Part shown: positions 9,760 through 19,411 of the stretch, in pieces
How the letters are laid out: each line of letters starts with the position of its first letter
Position numbering within the stretch: position 1 is the first letter of the stretch
Source of the DNA: an uncultured Paracoccaceae bacterium
Lineage (GTDB): Bacteria > Pseudomonadota > Alphaproteobacteria > Rhodobacterales > Rhodobacteraceae
Length of the DNA stretch: 64,000 nt
Assembly: GCA_947503965.1 (NCBI GenBank)
Contig: CANNFU010000002.1
Location: 1-64,000 of the forward strand
Direction: 5' to 3'
The notes under the pieces: model-generated
The model's database searches: none
The model's input: only the letters and a program-made list of their open reading frames with translations
Told to the model about the DNA's origin: nothing
Position numbers and translations under genes: made by a program

Positions 9760-10835
9760 CAGTTCTCTCCTGTTTGGAAGTCTTTGGGGGCCAGCGGCAA
9801 CGAGATACGAAACACCGTGCGACCCGGCACGCTATCAACCGAAATCCAGCCGCCACCATCCCCGATCAGCTTGGACACCAGCGCAAGGCCCAGCCCGGTG
9901 CCGTTTTCCTTGCCTGACACGAAGGGTTCAAACACATCTTCGGCGATCTCGGGCGGCAGACCGGGGCCATCATCAATAATCTCGATCTGCAGCGGCAGGC
10001 GCGCCTGCGTCCCATCGGACCGGCGCACGCGCAGTGACGTCTCATAGAAGGTGTGCAAACGGATCGCACCGCCTTCCTTGTTCGCCTCTGATGCGTTTTT
10101 GAGAAGGTTCAAAAAGACCTGCAAGAGCTGATCCGCATCCGCCATGGTCTGCGGCAGGGACGGATCATAATCCTCAATAAACAGCATATGCGCGCCAAAC
10201 CCGACAGCCGCCGACTGGCGCGCCCGGTCCAGCACATCGTGGATATTCACAGGCTTCAGCAGCGGCGGGCGCAAATTGCCGAACTGTTCGACCTGTTCCA
10301 GCAGCTTTACGATGCGGCGGCTTTCCTCGACGATCAGGTCGGTCATTTCCTGATCCTGCGGGCTTAACCCCATCGACAAAAGCTGGGCCGCGCCCGTGAT
10401 CCCCGCTAGCGGGTTCTTGATTTCGTGGGCCAGCATCTCGGCCATGCCAATCGCCGATTTCGCAGCCTTTTCCGAGGAATGGTTCTGATTGATCCGGCTG
10501 GCAATCTCGCGCGGGCTGATCATGACGATCATCGTGTCATCACTGCCCTGCAACGGTGCAAACTGTATGTTGCACAGCCGCGGCGCACGTTCGCCGCTGC
10601 CGACATCCACATCGTTGACGAACAGCGATGTGCGGTTCGCGCGGGCGCGTGCAAAGGGCGCTTCAAGCGGTGCGTCAATCATCACTGTGTCCCACAGCTT
10701 TTGTTTGGTCAGCGCCTTGGTCGACATGTTCAAGAAAATCTCGGCCGCCGGGTTGGACGAGATGATCATATCCTCGCCGTCCAGCATCAGCGCTGGCACC
10801 GGCAGCGAATTCCAAAGGGCTGTGTCGATAATCAT
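9759..10835 (-). CDS. ntrB: NtrB nitrogen sensor histidine kinase
   Basis: Cytoplasmic kinase/phosphatase NR(II) for NtrC, 358 residues from ATG at 10835, which overlaps the dusB stop as ATGA; a GTG six codons upstream is an alternative. N-terminal PAS domain, H-box [19 protein letters not shown], and catalytic domain with DDGPGLPPE and [12 protein letters not shown]. No membrane segments. In the family it responds to PII signalling of nitrogen status. Part of dusB-ntrB-ntrC. Confidence 0.93.
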   Translation of the reverse strand: MIIDTALWNSLPVPALMLDGEDMIISSNPAAEIFLNMSTKALTKQKLWDTVMIDAPLEAPFARARANRTSLFVNDVDVGSGERAPRLCNIQFAPLQGSDDTMIVMISPREIASRINQNHSSEKAAKSAIGMAEMLAHEIKNPLAGITGAAQLLSMGLSPQDQEMTDLIVEESRRIVKLLEQVEQFGNLRPPLLKPVNIHDVLDRARQSAAVGFGAHMLFIEDYDPSLPQTMADADQLLQVFLNLLKNASEANKEGGAIRLHTFYETSLRVRRSDGTQARLPLQIEIIDDGPGLPPEIAEDVFEPFVSGKENGTGLGLALVSKLIGDGGGWISVDSVPGRTVFRISLPLAPKDFQTGEN

Positions 10836-11833
10836 GCGGCCACCCGTTGGCACAGCGCATCCGGCATGTCGCGCAGCACGTCATCCGGTTCGGCATGGGT
10901 CAGAATCGCCTTACGCAGCGCAGGTGGGGTTCCTGCGTCATCCATGTACCACCCCAAATGTTTGCGCGACACTTTGCGCCCCAATTCATGGCCGTAGAAG
11001 GACAGCATCGCCTCGTAATGGGTGCAGACCATATCGATCAGAGCAGCGCCTTGCGGTATGCGGGGGGCAGCTGTTCCATGCAGCTTCGCGGCCACATCGG
11101 CCAAGACCCAAGGGCGACCTTGCGCGCCTCGCCCGATCATCACACCATCTGCCCCTGACAAATCCAGCGCCCGCCGTGCCGTGGTGTCATCCACGATATC
11201 ACCATTCGCAATGACAGGGGTGGAAACCGCATCCTTGACGGCGCGGATCGCCGCCCAATCCGCTGATCCTTTGTAAAACTGGCACCGGGTCCGCCCGTGG
11301 ATCGTGACCATTCTGATCCCCGCCGCCTCGGCCCGTTTGGCAACATCTGCCGCATTCAAACAGTCATCATCCCAGCCCAGCCGGGTTTTCAGTGTCACAG
11401 GGACATCAACCGCATTCACAACGGCCTCGATCAGCGTCAGCGCATGATCGGGCGTGCGCAGCAGGGCCGACCCGGAATATCCGTTCGTCACCTTTTTTGC
11501 TGGACACCCCATGTTGATGTCGATCATCGCAGCCCCATTGGCTTCGACCATGCGCGCGGCCTCGGCCATCCAGTAGGCTTCGCGCCCGGCGATCTGCACC
11601 GCCGTTCCCGCCTGATCAAACCCCAGTTCGGCCCGTTCGCGCACGCCCGGCTTGGCCTGCACCATTTCCTGACTGGCCACCATTTCGCTGACCACCCAGC
11701 CCGCGCCGAAAGATGCAACAAGCTGGCGGAATGGCAGGTCTGTGATGCCCGCGAGCGGGGCAAGTGCGACGGGTGGCTGCAACGCCACATCGTCTAAAAC
11801 CAAAGATTCGGTACGTGCCAAAGGAACAGTCAT
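10832..11833 (-). CDS. dusB: tRNA-dihydrouridine synthase DusB (NifR3)
   Basis: Flavoenzyme reducing uridine to dihydrouridine in tRNA. 333 residues from the chosen ATG at 11833; a longer in-frame extension to 11932 lacks Dus-like sequence. TIM-barrel start [13 protein letters not shown], catalytic-cysteine region [18 protein letters not shown] and [15 protein letters not shown] are all recognisable. First gene of the ntr operon, the place where it was originally named nifR3. The divergent gap with ispDF contains a 7-bp inverted repeat and presumably the operon promoter. Confidence 0.93.
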   Translation of the reverse strand: MTVPLARTESLVLDDVALQPPVALAPLAGITDLPFRQLVASFGAGWVVSEMVASQEMVQAKPGVRERAELGFDQAGTAVQIAGREAYWMAEAARMVEANGAAMIDINMGCPAKKVTNGYSGSALLRTPDHALTLIEAVVNAVDVPVTLKTRLGWDDDCLNAADVAKRAEAAGIRMVTIHGRTRCQFYKGSADWAAIRAVKDAVSTPVIANGDIVDDTTARRALDLSGADGVMIGRGAQGRPWVLADVAAKLHGTAAPRIPQGAALIDMVCTHYEAMLSFYGHELGRKVSRKHLGWYMDDAGTPPALRKAILTHAEPDDVLRDMPDALCQRVAA

Positions 11834-11922
11834 TCGCTCAAAGGGTGTGCGCTCCAATTGAAATAGGTCCAAACCGCTTTGATCACAACGAAACCCAAAC
11901 AGCCACATTGGGAAAAAATAGC

Positions 11923-11945
11923 ATATGCCCAATTATTAGGCATAT
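11923..11945. promoter_or_regulatory. Inverted repeat in the dusB/ispDF divergent gap
   Basis: ATATGCC (11923-11929) and GGCATAT (11939-11945) form a perfect 7-bp inverted repeat around a 9-base AT-rich spacer, in the 167-base region between two divergently transcribed genes. It may be an operator or part of the dusB promoter; nothing in the sequence names a binding protein. Confidence 0.35.
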
Positions 11946-12000
11946 CGCCCGCATAACTGACGAATTGCACCTCGGCGAGACTGCTCTTACACGTAATGAC

Positions 12001-13152
12001 ATGACGGAACCGCATCACCCCAAGACCGCAGCCATCATCGTCGCCGCAGGGCGTGGCACCCGCGCAGGCGGCGAAATACCCAAGCAGTGGCAACAGCTTA
12101 GGGGGCGGCAAGTGGCGTCCTATACAATTGAACGGTTTCTGGACCATCCGCGTATTGATCAGGTCGTTCTGGTGATGCACCCCGATGACATTGCGGCAGG
12201 CATGACGCCCGATATTCAACCGCATGCTATCTTTTCAGGCGGCGCAACCAGAAAGGCATCGGTTCTCGCGGGGCTGGAAGGGGTTGCGCAGGATGTTGAC
12301 AGGGTGCTGATCCATGATGCGGCCCGCCCGCTTGTCAGCAAGGACATCATCGACCGCGTTCTTGACGCGCTTGAGGCGTATCAAGGCGCCGCCCCTGCCG
12401 TGGCCGTGACCGACACGCTGTGGCACGGGCAGGATAATCTGGTGACAGGACTGCAGGATCGCGCGGGCCTTTACCGCGCCCAGACACCGCAGGGGTTTCA
12501 CCTCACCCCCCTGTTGGCCGCGCATCGGGCCAGCGCGGATGACGCCACCGATGATGTGGCCGTCGCCCGCGCGGCAGGGCTGGACGTCGCCATCGTGGCG
12601 GGCGATGAAGACAACATCAAAATCACCACGCCCGGCGACTTTGCACGCGCCGAAAAACTCATGGACCATCACATGGATATCAGATGCGGGAATGGCTATG
12701 ACGTGCACCGGTTCGGACCGGGCGACCATGTGTGGCTGTGCGGTGTGCAGATCCCCCATACGCGCGGCCTCAAAGGACATTCCGACGCTGATGTCGGCAT
12801 GCATGCGGTGACCGATGCGATTTACGGGGCGTTGGGCATGGGCGATATCGGCCAGCATTTCCCGCCCTCTGACCCGCAATGGAAGGGGGCCGCAAGCCAT
12901 ATCTTTCTTGAGCACGCTGTTGCGCTGGCGTCAGAGCATGGCTTTGCCATTAGCAACGCCGATTGCACGCTGGTGTGTGAATATCCAAAGATCGGCCCGC
13001 ATCAACCGGCGATGAAAGCCGCACTTGCGTATATCATGGGGCTGGATGCCAACCGGATCAGCGTGAAGGCCACGACATCCGAACGGCTGGGCTTTACCGG
13101 GCGCGAAGAGGGTATTGCCGCAATCGCAACTGTGACGCTGGTGAAATCATGA
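12001..13152 (+). CDS. ispDF: Bifunctional IspD/IspF of the MEP isoprenoid pathway
   Basis: Fusion of MEP cytidylyltransferase (IspD) and MEcPP synthase (IspF), 383 residues, a form common in alphaproteobacteria. IspD part about 1-220 with [16 protein letters not shown] and HDAARPLV; IspF part about 226-383 with GYDVHRF metal-binding start, [12 protein letters not shown] and the terminal [16 protein letters not shown] at 12001 chosen because the IspD fold begins immediately; the upstream extension is not family-like. Overlaps pgpA by ATGA. The preceding MEP enzyme Dxr is encoded at 35.2-36.4 kb. Confidence 0.95.
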   Translation: MTEPHHPKTAAIIVAAGRGTRAGGEIPKQWQQLRGRQVASYTIERFLDHPRIDQVVLVMHPDDIAAGMTPDIQPHAIFSGGATRKASVLAGLEGVAQDVDRVLIHDAARPLVSKDIIDRVLDALEAYQGAAPAVAVTDTLWHGQDNLVTGLQDRAGLYRAQTPQGFHLTPLLAAHRASADDATDDVAVARAAGLDVAIVAGDEDNIKITTPGDFARAEKLMDHHMDIRCGNGYDVHRFGPGDHVWLCGVQIPHTRGLKGHSDADVGMHAVTDAIYGALGMGDIGQHFPPSDPQWKGAASHIFLEHAVALASEHGFAISNADCTLVCEYPKIGPHQPAMKAALAYIMGLDANRISVKATTSERLGFTGREEGIAAIATVTLVKS

Positions 13153-13637
13153 CCCATCTGATCGCCACCTTTTTCTATGTGGGCCACCTGCGCCCTGCCC
13201 CCGGCACCTGGGGGTCGCTCGCCGCCCTGCCCGCCGCCTGGCTCATCTATGGCCTGACCGGACCAGGGGGCTTGCTTGTCGCCGTCATCCTGTCCTACGC
13301 ACTCGGCGTCTGGGCCACAGGGGTCGAGACGAAGGGCAAGGACAATCACGACCCGTCCGAGATCGTGATTGATGAGGTCGCAGGTCAGTGGATCGCACTG
13401 CTGCCGGTTGCCTTTGGCGCGCAGATGATGGGCGTCAGTATCACTGCATTGTGGCCCGGCTGGATTGCGGCATTCCTGCTGTTCCGGCTGTTCGACATCA
13501 CCAAATGGGGTCCGGTAGGCTGGGCCGACCGGATGCACGGTCCCACAGGTGTGATGCTGGATGATGTGATCGCCGGGGTCTTTGCTGCTACCGGCGTCAT
13601 TGCCTTTGCCGCCCTTTACCATGTGGTGCTGATGTGA
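13149..13637 (+). CDS. pgpA: Phosphatidylglycerophosphatase A
   Basis: Membrane lipid phosphatase making phosphatidylglycerol from its phosphate. 162 residues, usual PgpA length, with the family N terminus [20 protein letters not shown], an acidic catalytic region ([18 protein letters not shown]) and several hydrophobic helices. Start overlaps the ispDF stop (ATGA) and its own stop overlaps the GTG start of the next gene, so the three genes form a tight operon. Confidence 0.92.
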   Translation: MTHLIATFFYVGHLRPAPGTWGSLAALPAAWLIYGLTGPGGLLVAVILSYALGVWATGVETKGKDNHDPSEIVIDEVAGQWIALLPVAFGAQMMGVSITALWPGWIAAFLLFRLFDITKWGPVGWADRMHGPTGVMLDDVIAGVFAATGVIAFAALYHVVLM

Positions 13638-14116
13638 ACGCGGAGCGGCTGCTGCAACTGGCCAAAGCCAAGGGCATCACGATCGCCACCGCAGAAAGCT
13701 GCACAGGCGGCATGGTCAGCGCAGCGATTACCGATATCGCGGGCAGTTCTGCCATCTTCGACCGCGGGTTCGTGACCTACACGAATGCCGCGAAAACGGC
13801 GCTGCTCGGGGTGAAGCACGACACCCTTGCTGCATACGGCGCCGTATCAGAGCAGGTTGCCGCAGAAATGGCCACAGGTGCCATTGCGCATTCTGACGCA
13901 AACTTAGCTGTTTCGGTTACGGGGATCGCGGGACCCGGCGGGTCTGATCACAAGCCCGAAGGTCGGGTTTGTTTCGCAATCGCGACAACACAGGATTGCC
14001 AGGCGGAAACGATCGAATTCGGCGCATTAGGGCGGGGTAAAGTCAGACAAGCCGCGACAGAGCATGCGATGACACTTCTCATCAGCAAGGCCGAAAAAAT
14101 GCCCAAGCCAAGTTAA
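13634..14116 (+). CDS. pncC: CinA-like C-terminal domain protein (NMN amidase PncC)
   Basis: Stand-alone CinA C-terminal domain, 160 residues, with the conserved TAESCTGG motif, FDRGFVTYTNAAK and VSVTGIAGPGG. Family members deamidate nicotinamide mononucleotide to nicotinate mononucleotide in pyridine nucleotide recycling; the N-terminal CinA domain is absent, as in PncC. GTG start inside the pgpA stop region (GTGA). Its TAA shares TTAA with the stop of the convergent coq10-like gene. Confidence 0.9.
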   Translation: MNAERLLQLAKAKGITIATAESCTGGMVSAAITDIAGSSAIFDRGFVTYTNAAKTALLGVKHDTLAAYGAVSEQVAAEMATGAIAHSDANLAVSVTGIAGPGGSDHKPEGRVCFAIATTQDCQAETIEFGALGRGKVRQAATEHAMTLLISKAEKMPKPS

Positions 14117-14565
14117 CGCCCGGGTCCGTAAAGTACCGCCGCGCGCCGCTCGAACGCGCGAACCACACGTTGCATCGCATCGTTGAAGAACACATTCGCC
14201 GCACCCTGTAACAGCCTGCTTTTGAACTCAAAATCAACCGCGAATGATACTTCGCACCCGCCCTCGACGTCCTTGAAATTCCACTGGCTTTCCAGATATC
14301 GCACAGGGCCATCCAGATATTCGGTGTCAATGCGCATATCATCCGGCCACATTGTCACGCGGCTGCCAAAGCGTTCGCGAAATACCTTGAACGAAATCAC
14401 CAGATCGGCCAGCATCACGATCTTGTCGCCCTGATCTGTCGTGCTGCGAATGCGGGCCGCCGCTGTCCAGGGCAGAAATTTGGGATAATTGGCAACATCT
14501 GCAACCAGGTCATACATCTGTTGTGCCGTATACGGCAGGACCTTGGTTTCAGAATGAGACGGCAT
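14113..14565 (-). CDS. Coq10/RatA-type START-domain protein
   Basis: 150-residue polyketide cyclase/START-like protein of the ubiquinone-binding Coq10 family, also annotated as RatA. Typical opening HSETKVLPYTAQQMYDLVADVANYPKFLPW and central SFKVFRERFGSRVTM, ending in FFNDAMQRVVRAFERRA. Homologues bind and help deliver ubiquinone in respiration. ATG at 14565 chosen because the motif begins three residues later; the longer upstream extension is not family-like. It is the last gene behind the three-gene DUF2589-like unit, separated by 96 bases, so co-transcription is possible but not certain. Confidence 0.87.
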   Translation of the reverse strand: MPSHSETKVLPYTAQQMYDLVADVANYPKFLPWTAAARIRSTTDQGDKIVMLADLVISFKVFRERFGSRVTMWPDDMRIDTEYLDGPVRYLESQWNFKDVEGGCEVSFAVDFEFKSRLLQGAANVFFNDAMQRVVRAFERRAAVLYGPGR

Positions 14566-14661
14566 CTTCGGACTTTCACGGACAACTACACACCACGATG
14601 TCCTAAAATACGTGAGGAAAATCAACCCACGAAGGCGCGAGCGGTCCACATGCCGCATCAC

Positions 14662-15177
14662 CTATTTCGGTGCATCTTCCGGACCTGCGGCCTTGTCGAT
14701 ATCAGCCTGCAGCTTTGCCGCCATTTTATCGGTGAGCGCTTCCATGTACTTTTGCAGGATCAACGGTGGATCGGCCGGTGCAAGTTTGACGCGCAGCGTG
14801 CTCGATCCTTCTTGCGAATAAGCGTAACGCGACGAATAGGATGCGTTTACTGACGCGGCGAAGGGGCCCCAGCCAGCCTTGGCACTGGCACTGCCACCCT
14901 TCTCGGTCGTCTTTGCCATTGTGATGGCCATTTTGACCTCAATCTCCGCCTCTTGCACAGCGTAGAATGTTGGCAGAAACCCCATCGCAACCAGCGAATA
15001 GTCTTTCGTGTTCTCGGGTTTCGTCAAATCGGGAAGCGAGATTGTCTGCTTGCCCATATAGCTGGCCACTTCAGTCGAATTCATGTCCAGCTTTGTCTGC
15101 GACTCCGCCACGGCAATCGCCAGCTTGGACACCATTTCTGGAAACGGTGTGTTCAGTAACTCTTGTCCAACGCTCAT
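14662..15177 (-). CDS. DUF2589-like protein, downstream paralogue
   Basis: 171 residues, no signal peptide or membrane helix. The pattern resembles DUF2589: an N-terminal helix, a segment MGFLPTFYAVQEAEIEVKM with alternating hydrophobic and acidic residues, a Ser/Ala/Gly-rich middle (residues about 95-120) and a C-terminal strand plus helix (STLRVKLAPADPPLILQKY). It is clearly homologous to the protein encoded two genes upstream: compare VAVAESQTKLD-like with SVAEASVQLN, and MGFLPT with MGLLPT. The start has a good Shine-Dalgarno (GGAGA). Function unknown; the tight clustering implies joint action with the coiled-coil protein. Confidence 0.75.
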   Translation of the reverse strand: MSVGQELLNTPFPEMVSKLAIAVAESQTKLDMNSTEVASYMGKQTISLPDLTKPENTKDYSLVAMGFLPTFYAVQEAEIEVKMAITMAKTTEKGGSASAKAGWGPFAASVNASYSSRYAYSQEGSSTLRVKLAPADPPLILQKYMEALTDKMAAKLQADIDKAAGPEDAPK

Positions 15178-15202
15178 CGGTATCTCCTTGTTCTCAATAC
15201 CT

Positions 15203-15691
15203 TTACTTCACTACGGTCGTGCGTGTTTTGCGCCGCAGATTGAACTTGATCCGCGAGGCCGTATCGCCCGTAATGGCGCGACGTGGGTTTGTACCCACGA
15301 CAACACCATCTTTTTCATCATGCCCTACAGCACCGGCTAATTCGATTTCGATACCGTCGAGGCTAAAAGGGCTGTCTTCTGGATGGGCATTGACGATGTC
15401 ATCGGCAAGTTTGCTGGCAAGCTCGCGCGCATCGGTAACCTGCGCATCGGGATCATTCTGCGATGTCGGTGGCAAAACAGGCCCGCCTGCGCCAAACGGG
15501 CCGCGGGGTTGGGCCCTATCCTGCTTTGCTTCAAGTGCGGCAATTTTTTCGCGCAACTCAGCCTCGCGCGTCTCCATCGCGGCAATCCTGTCTTGCAGTC
15601 CGGTCAGGGTCGCGAGGATATCATCCGACATACCCACAATCCGCACCTCGACAGGGCCGTTGTCATCCTTTTTGGTTGCACGTTTGGCCAT
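15203..15691 (-). CDS. Coiled-coil protein of the DUF2589-like unit
   Basis: 162 residues, cytoplasmic by appearance. A basic start is followed by a predicted coiled coil (about residues 25-58, heptad-like ILATLTGLQDRIAAMETREA), a Gly/Pro-rich linker (60-85), and a C-terminal domain (about 88-158) with strands FSLDGIEIELAG, DGVVVGT and ASRIKFNLRR. The C-terminal layout resembles the trypco2-type beta domains seen in bacterial conflict systems, but that is a by-eye similarity only. Its ATG follows the upstream gene's TAG with no gap, so the two are coupled. No enzymatic motif was found. Confidence 0.7.
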   Translation of the reverse strand: MAKRATKKDDNGPVEVRIVGMSDDILATLTGLQDRIAAMETREAELREKIAALEAKQDRAQPRGPFGAGGPVLPPTSQNDPDAQVTDARELASKLADDIVNAHPEDSPFSLDGIEIELAGAVGHDEKDGVVVGTNPRRAITGDTASRIKFNLRRKTRTTVVK

Positions 15692-16117
15692 CTACTGGCC
15701 CTCTTCCAACTGCGGTGGGTGTGGTTCCACTTCGGGCGGTGGACCCGGCGCAAATCGCATGCGCAGACTGGATGCACCGGTCACATCAAATTCCTGACCA
15801 TTCTGGTAGTCTGCATTCACCGGCGTGGCACCAATGATAAAATCCCAGCCGCGACGGATGATCCCACGATCATCTTTTACCGCTTCACCCGAACCGGGGC
15901 TCATATGCAGCGCCAGCTTCAGTTCGACCTCGACCTCTTGCATATGAAAGATGGTGGGCAACAGCCCCATATCCCGCAACGCTTGCGGATATTGCTGCAA
16001 AGCCTCGATCTGCTGTGTGTTCAACTGAACGGAGGCTTCGGCGACACTCGCCCCGATCTGTTCAATCATTGACGCAATCGGTGCGACCAGAATACCGCCC
16101 GGATCAGGATCCGCCAT
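15692..16117 (-). CDS. DUF2589-like protein, upstream paralogue
   Basis: 141 residues from ATG at 16117, preferred over a GTG two codons upstream because GGGAGG sits five bases before it. The core MGLLPTIFHMQEVEVELKLAL and the tail ASSLRMRFAPGPPPE match the downstream paralogue, but the protein is shorter and lacks the long C-terminal helix. N-terminal PDPGGILVAP resembles the short hydrophobic start of DUF2589 proteins. Acidic, soluble, no known catalytic residues. First gene of the unit and divergent from hpt across a 146-base gap with palindromes. Confidence 0.72.
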   Translation of the reverse strand: MADPDPGGILVAPIASMIEQIGASVAEASVQLNTQQIEALQQYPQALRDMGLLPTIFHMQEVEVELKLALHMSPGSGEAVKDDRGIIRRGWDFIIGATPVNADYQNGQEFDVTGASSLRMRFAPGPPPEVEPHPPQLEEGQ

Positions 16118-16143
16118 AAACACCTCCCACTCAGTAATTTCAT

Positions 16144-16193
16144 GACGTTAGCACGAGATCACTGGTTTACCTAGCGTCAACTTTCTGCAGAAA
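16144..16193. promoter_or_regulatory. Palindromes in the gap between the DUF2589-like unit and hpt
   Basis: TTTCTGCAGAAA (16182-16193) is a perfect 12-base palindrome. GACGTTAG (16144-16151) and CTAGCGTC (16171-16178) are an inverted pair with one mismatch. They lie in the divergent promoter region and could be operators for the unknown unit, for hpt, or both. Confidence 0.35.
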
Positions 16194-16263
16194 ATGCACT
16201 GTTGCAGGCCGGTTGATTATGGTTTCACATCGCCACAACAGAAGTCGAAAAACGGAGCCGTCA

Positions 16264-16821
16264 ATGTCAGCCCCCGATCACACGGCATACCTGATTGATG
16301 AACTGATCAGCGCCAAGGCGATTGCTGCCCGGATCGAATCGCTTGCCCGTGAAATCCGTAATGAATTCGCGGACACTGATAAACTGGTCGTTGTCGGCCT
16401 CTTACGCGGTTCATTTGTTTTCATCGCCGATCTTGTGCGCGAACTGGATTTGCCGGTCGAGGTCGATTTTCTTGAGGCGTCATCCTATGGCGACGGCATG
16501 GAAAGCACCCGCGAGGTGCGGATCCTCAAAGACCTGCGCGGCCAGATCGAAGGGCGCGATGTGCTGGTGGTCGAGGATATCGTCGATACCGGACACACGC
16601 TGGACCATGTCACCAAATTCCTGACCTCTCGCAAACCGGCGCGGCTCAAGACGATTGCACTGCTCGATAAGCCTGCGCGACGCGAGGTGGATTTCAAGGC
16701 CACCTGGACCGGCTTTGAAATACCTGACGAATTTGTCGTGGGCTATGGGATCGACTTTGCACAGCGCAATCGCAACCTGCCATTTATCGGCAAGGTGCGG
16801 TTCAAGGATGCGGATCGATGA
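16264..16821 (+). CDS. hpt: Hypoxanthine phosphoribosyltransferase
   Basis: Purine salvage enzyme converting hypoxanthine (and usually guanine) with PRPP to the nucleotide. 185 residues; ATG at 16264 chosen over an upstream in-frame ATG because it gives the usual length. The PRPP loop [14 protein letters not shown] and the type-I PRTase core [16 protein letters not shown] are visible, with KPARREV and FVVGYGIDF further on. Overlaps the next small gene by four bases (ATGA). Confidence 0.93.
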   Translation: MSAPDHTAYLIDELISAKAIAARIESLAREIRNEFADTDKLVVVGLLRGSFVFIADLVRELDLPVEVDFLEASSYGDGMESTREVRILKDLRGQIEGRDVLVVEDIVDTGHTLDHVTKFLTSRKPARLKTIALLDKPARREVDFKATWTGFEIPDEFVVGYGIDFAQRNRNLPFIGKVRFKDADR

Positions 16822-16985
16822 ACCCGTTCTGGCTTCTGCGCGCCAAACGCTGGCTGCAAAATCCGCCCTCGCCGCAGCGCATTAAGCTGGTTTTCGGGAT
16901 CGTCGCGTTTTGCATCACACTGGCCATCATCGAATGGCTGGGCTTCTGGCCCGATTGGGCAACAGCAGAGCGGTTAAGACCCTAA
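16818..16985 (+). CDS. Small membrane protein, 55 residues
   Basis: Short ORF starting inside the hpt stop (ATGA) and ending four bases into the convergent lipA stop. It encodes a basic, tryptophan-rich N terminus ([14 protein letters not shown]), one transmembrane helix ([21 protein letters not shown], about 22-42) and a short tail. The coupling to hpt and the plausible membrane topology support translation; no function can be given. Confidence 0.6.
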   Translation: MNPFWLLRAKRWLQNPPSPQRIKLVFGIVAFCITLAIIEWLGFWPDWATAERLRP

Positions 16986-17941
16986 ACCACACCCAGTTTC
17001 GCATTGCGTGCTGCCCGCAGCCGGGAAAAGTCGTCGCCTGCATGATAGGACGACCGCGTCAGCGGCGTCGCGGATACCATCAGGAACCCTTTACCATAGG
17101 CTGCTTTCTCGTACGCCTTGAATTCTTCGGGTGTGACAAAGCGGTCTACCTTGTGGTGCTTTGGCGTTGGCTGCAGGTACTGGCCGATGGTCAGAAAGTC
17201 GATATCGGCGGCCCGCATATCATCCATCACCTGTGTGACGGCCTGCTTATCCTCGCCCAGGCCCACCATAATGCCAGACTTGGTGAACATGGCCGGATCA
17301 AGCTCTTTGACGCGCTGCAACAGGCGCAGCGAATGGAAATAGCGCGCACCGGGGCGGACCTCCGGGTATAGGCCCGGGACGGTTTCAAGATTGTGGTTGA
17401 AGACGTCAGGGCGGGCTTCGACCACGATTTCAAGAACGCTGGGATCGCAACGAATGAAATCAGGTGTCAGGATTTCGATTGTCGTATGCGGTGACTGACG
17501 GCGAATAGCCCGGATCGTCTGGGCGAAATGCGCGGCCCCGCCATCTTCGATATCGTCACGATCAACCGATGTGATCACCACATGGTTCAGACCCAATTTC
17601 TTGACCGCGTCCGCGACGCGGCCCGGTTCGAACACATCCAGCGCCTCTGGCGGCTTGCCGGTTGCGATGTTGCAGAAGGTGCAGGCGCGCGTGCATACCT
17701 CGCCCATGATCATCATCGTGGCGTGACCCTGGCTCCAGCATTCGCCCACATTCGGGCATCCAGCCTCTTCGCAGACCGTGACCAGCTTGTGTTCGCGCAG
17801 CGTATTGCGGGTCGCTTTGTAACCCTCGGATGTGGGTGCCTTGACCCTGATCCAATCGGGCTTTTTCGGCTGCGGCGCATCCGCACGGCGCTGTTTTTCA
17901 GGGTGGCGCTGCGCCGGAATTTTCAGGTCACGTGTGGGCAT
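16982..17941 (-). CDS. lipA: Lipoyl synthase
   Basis: Radical-SAM enzyme inserting two sulfurs into protein-bound octanoyl groups. 319 residues from ATG at 17941 ([11 protein letters not shown]); a longer in-frame extension is not family-like. Auxiliary cluster cysteines C57, C62, C68 ([12 protein letters not shown]) and the radical-SAM CxxxCxxC at C83, C87, C90 are intact, as is the C-terminal [10 protein letters not shown] with the conserved serine. Monocistronic on the minus strand, converging on the small gene after hpt. Confidence 0.97.
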   Translation of the reverse strand: MPTRDLKIPAQRHPEKQRRADAPQPKKPDWIRVKAPTSEGYKATRNTLREHKLVTVCEEAGCPNVGECWSQGHATMMIMGEVCTRACTFCNIATGKPPEALDVFEPGRVADAVKKLGLNHVVITSVDRDDIEDGGAAHFAQTIRAIRRQSPHTTIEILTPDFIRCDPSVLEIVVEARPDVFNHNLETVPGLYPEVRPGARYFHSLRLLQRVKELDPAMFTKSGIMVGLGEDKQAVTQVMDDMRAADIDFLTIGQYLQPTPKHHKVDRFVTPEEFKAYEKAAYGKGFLMVSATPLTRSSYHAGDDFSRLRAARNAKLGVV

Positions 17942-18045
17942 CGTCAGGCTCCGATTACTCTGCACCTTACGTAACGCTCCCCTGCCCGCTTGTCCAACCG
18001 TCACAGTGCCGCGCATGGCGGCACTGCGCAGCATGCATAGGCTGA

Positions 18046-19164
18046 TTAGCCGATCATGGGACCGTATTTGCCCTGGGTATCTTCATAGTGACGCTTGAGC
18101 CGTTGCAGCGCGATGCGCAACACGATCTTCCCAGAGCGTGCGGACCAGCCCATTTTCTTTTCTGTCTGCTCAAGGCCTTCCAGATAACAGCAGCAGCGCA
18201 GCACCACATCACCCAAACCCGGGCCAAGATCCCGTAGCGCATCACGCACGCGCGTCTTTGCAGCCGTCGCCCCGGCCGAGGCTTCGGGGCGCAATTCGAC
18301 CACGTCACCGGTGACAAATGCCTCCCAGCTTTCGACGCCCTGTGCGCCCACCTGTGCGAGTTCAAAATCCTCGCGCAGCCGCTCACCCGCCGCCACAAGA
18401 TCGCGTTTCAGAAACAATTCGCCATCCCGGTCCCGTCTGCGCGCCAACCCGACCAGGGGGCTTTCGGTAACATGGTACCGATGCGCCGGCCGCGTTTCGT
18501 CCTCTATGCTGGCAATATCCCAGCCGGCATCTGCGGCATCGGCCTTTTTCTCGGCAAAGCCGTTGGCGCGGTTTTCGTCCTGGGCTGTGAGGCGACGCAG
18601 GGCCGCGCGACCTGTATTGGTGATGAAGTAACGCGCAACGCGGCTGTCAGGGTCCGGACAGGTGATCCAGTCCTTTAGCGCCATGGCTTCGGCAATCTCA
18701 CGGTCAACCACGGCGGTGCGTAATTGCTCGCCCGCCTGCCCTTCACGGACAACAACAGCCGCATCCATTTCGCGGGCGACCGCCAGCACGGCCCCCGGTT
18801 CACATAAACGGCGCAGAATACGCTTTGCGTCTTGATCAATTTGTTTTTGTGTCAACGGTGCTGCTTGCACCGGTGCCATCTCTATACAGTCAACATTCGT
18901 CATTCCCATTTCCCCTTTTTGTTGATCGTTAACGGCCGTTACTCGGGCAGAAAGGGATTTGAGTGCAGCATCAATCAGCGGATCGTCACGCCGGCATTCA
19001 AACCGGCGCACCTGACGCAATACTGTTGAGGGATGACAGTCACTGGCACGTGCCAGTGCGCGGATGGATTGACCTGTTTCTGTATGTGCCAGATAGTGTC
19101 GGGCTGCATCAGGTACCCATTGCGGAAGCGCGTCAGGCCGAAGCGGCCCCGGTTGTGCAGTCAT
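18046..19164 (-). CDS. Helix-turn-helix protein with DUF6456 domain
   Basis: 372 residues from ATG at 19164 (preceded by AGAGGACGAG); an in-frame start at 19263 would add 33 residues. The N terminus (about 20-50) holds a helix-turn-helix: [24 protein letters not shown]. The C-terminal half matches DUF6456 as known from Rhodobacteraceae, ending in [19 protein letters not shown] and [13 protein letters not shown]. Probable DNA-binding regulator, target unknown. It is divergent from the DUF6477 gene. Confidence 0.75.
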   Translation of the reverse strand: MTAQPGPLRPDALPQWVPDAARHYLAHTETGQSIRALARASDCHPSTVLRQVRRFECRRDDPLIDAALKSLSARVTAVNDQQKGEMGMTNVDCIEMAPVQAAPLTQKQIDQDAKRILRRLCEPGAVLAVAREMDAAVVVREGQAGEQLRTAVVDREIAEAMALKDWITCPDPDSRVARYFITNTGRAALRRLTAQDENRANGFAEKKADAADAGWDIASIEDETRPAHRYHVTESPLVGLARRRDRDGELFLKRDLVAAGERLREDFELAQVGAQGVESWEAFVTGDVVELRPEASAGATAAKTRVRDALRDLGPGLGDVVLRCCCYLEGLEQTEKKMGWSARSGKIVLRIALQRLKRHYEDTQGKYGPMIG

Positions 19165-19368
19165 CTCACTCGTCCTCTTACCAGTAGTCCCGAGACGCAA
19201 ACGAAGAGCCACCCACACCGAAAGCGTATCGGCGACGCAACTTATGCGTGCATGGTTACTCATTTGTTAACGACGTGTTTCGTCCGTCAACTATTCTTTC
19301 TGAAAGATAAACAATCCTGACCGGAGCGTTCTTAACTAATGGCGTTTCCGCAACACCCTTCAAACGTG

Positions 19369-19411
19369 TGTAAACCTACAGCGACTCAATTAATGTCAAC
19401 CAAGGTTTACA
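19369..19411. repeat. 8-bp inverted repeat before the DUF6477 gene
   Basis: TGTAAACC (19369-19376) and GGTTTACA (19404-19411) are perfect inverted copies 27 bases apart. The right arm includes the ribosome-binding area just ahead of the ATG at 19413. It may be an operator or an mRNA hairpin that hides the start. It lies in a 248-base divergent region that holds no other gene. Confidence 0.4.
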
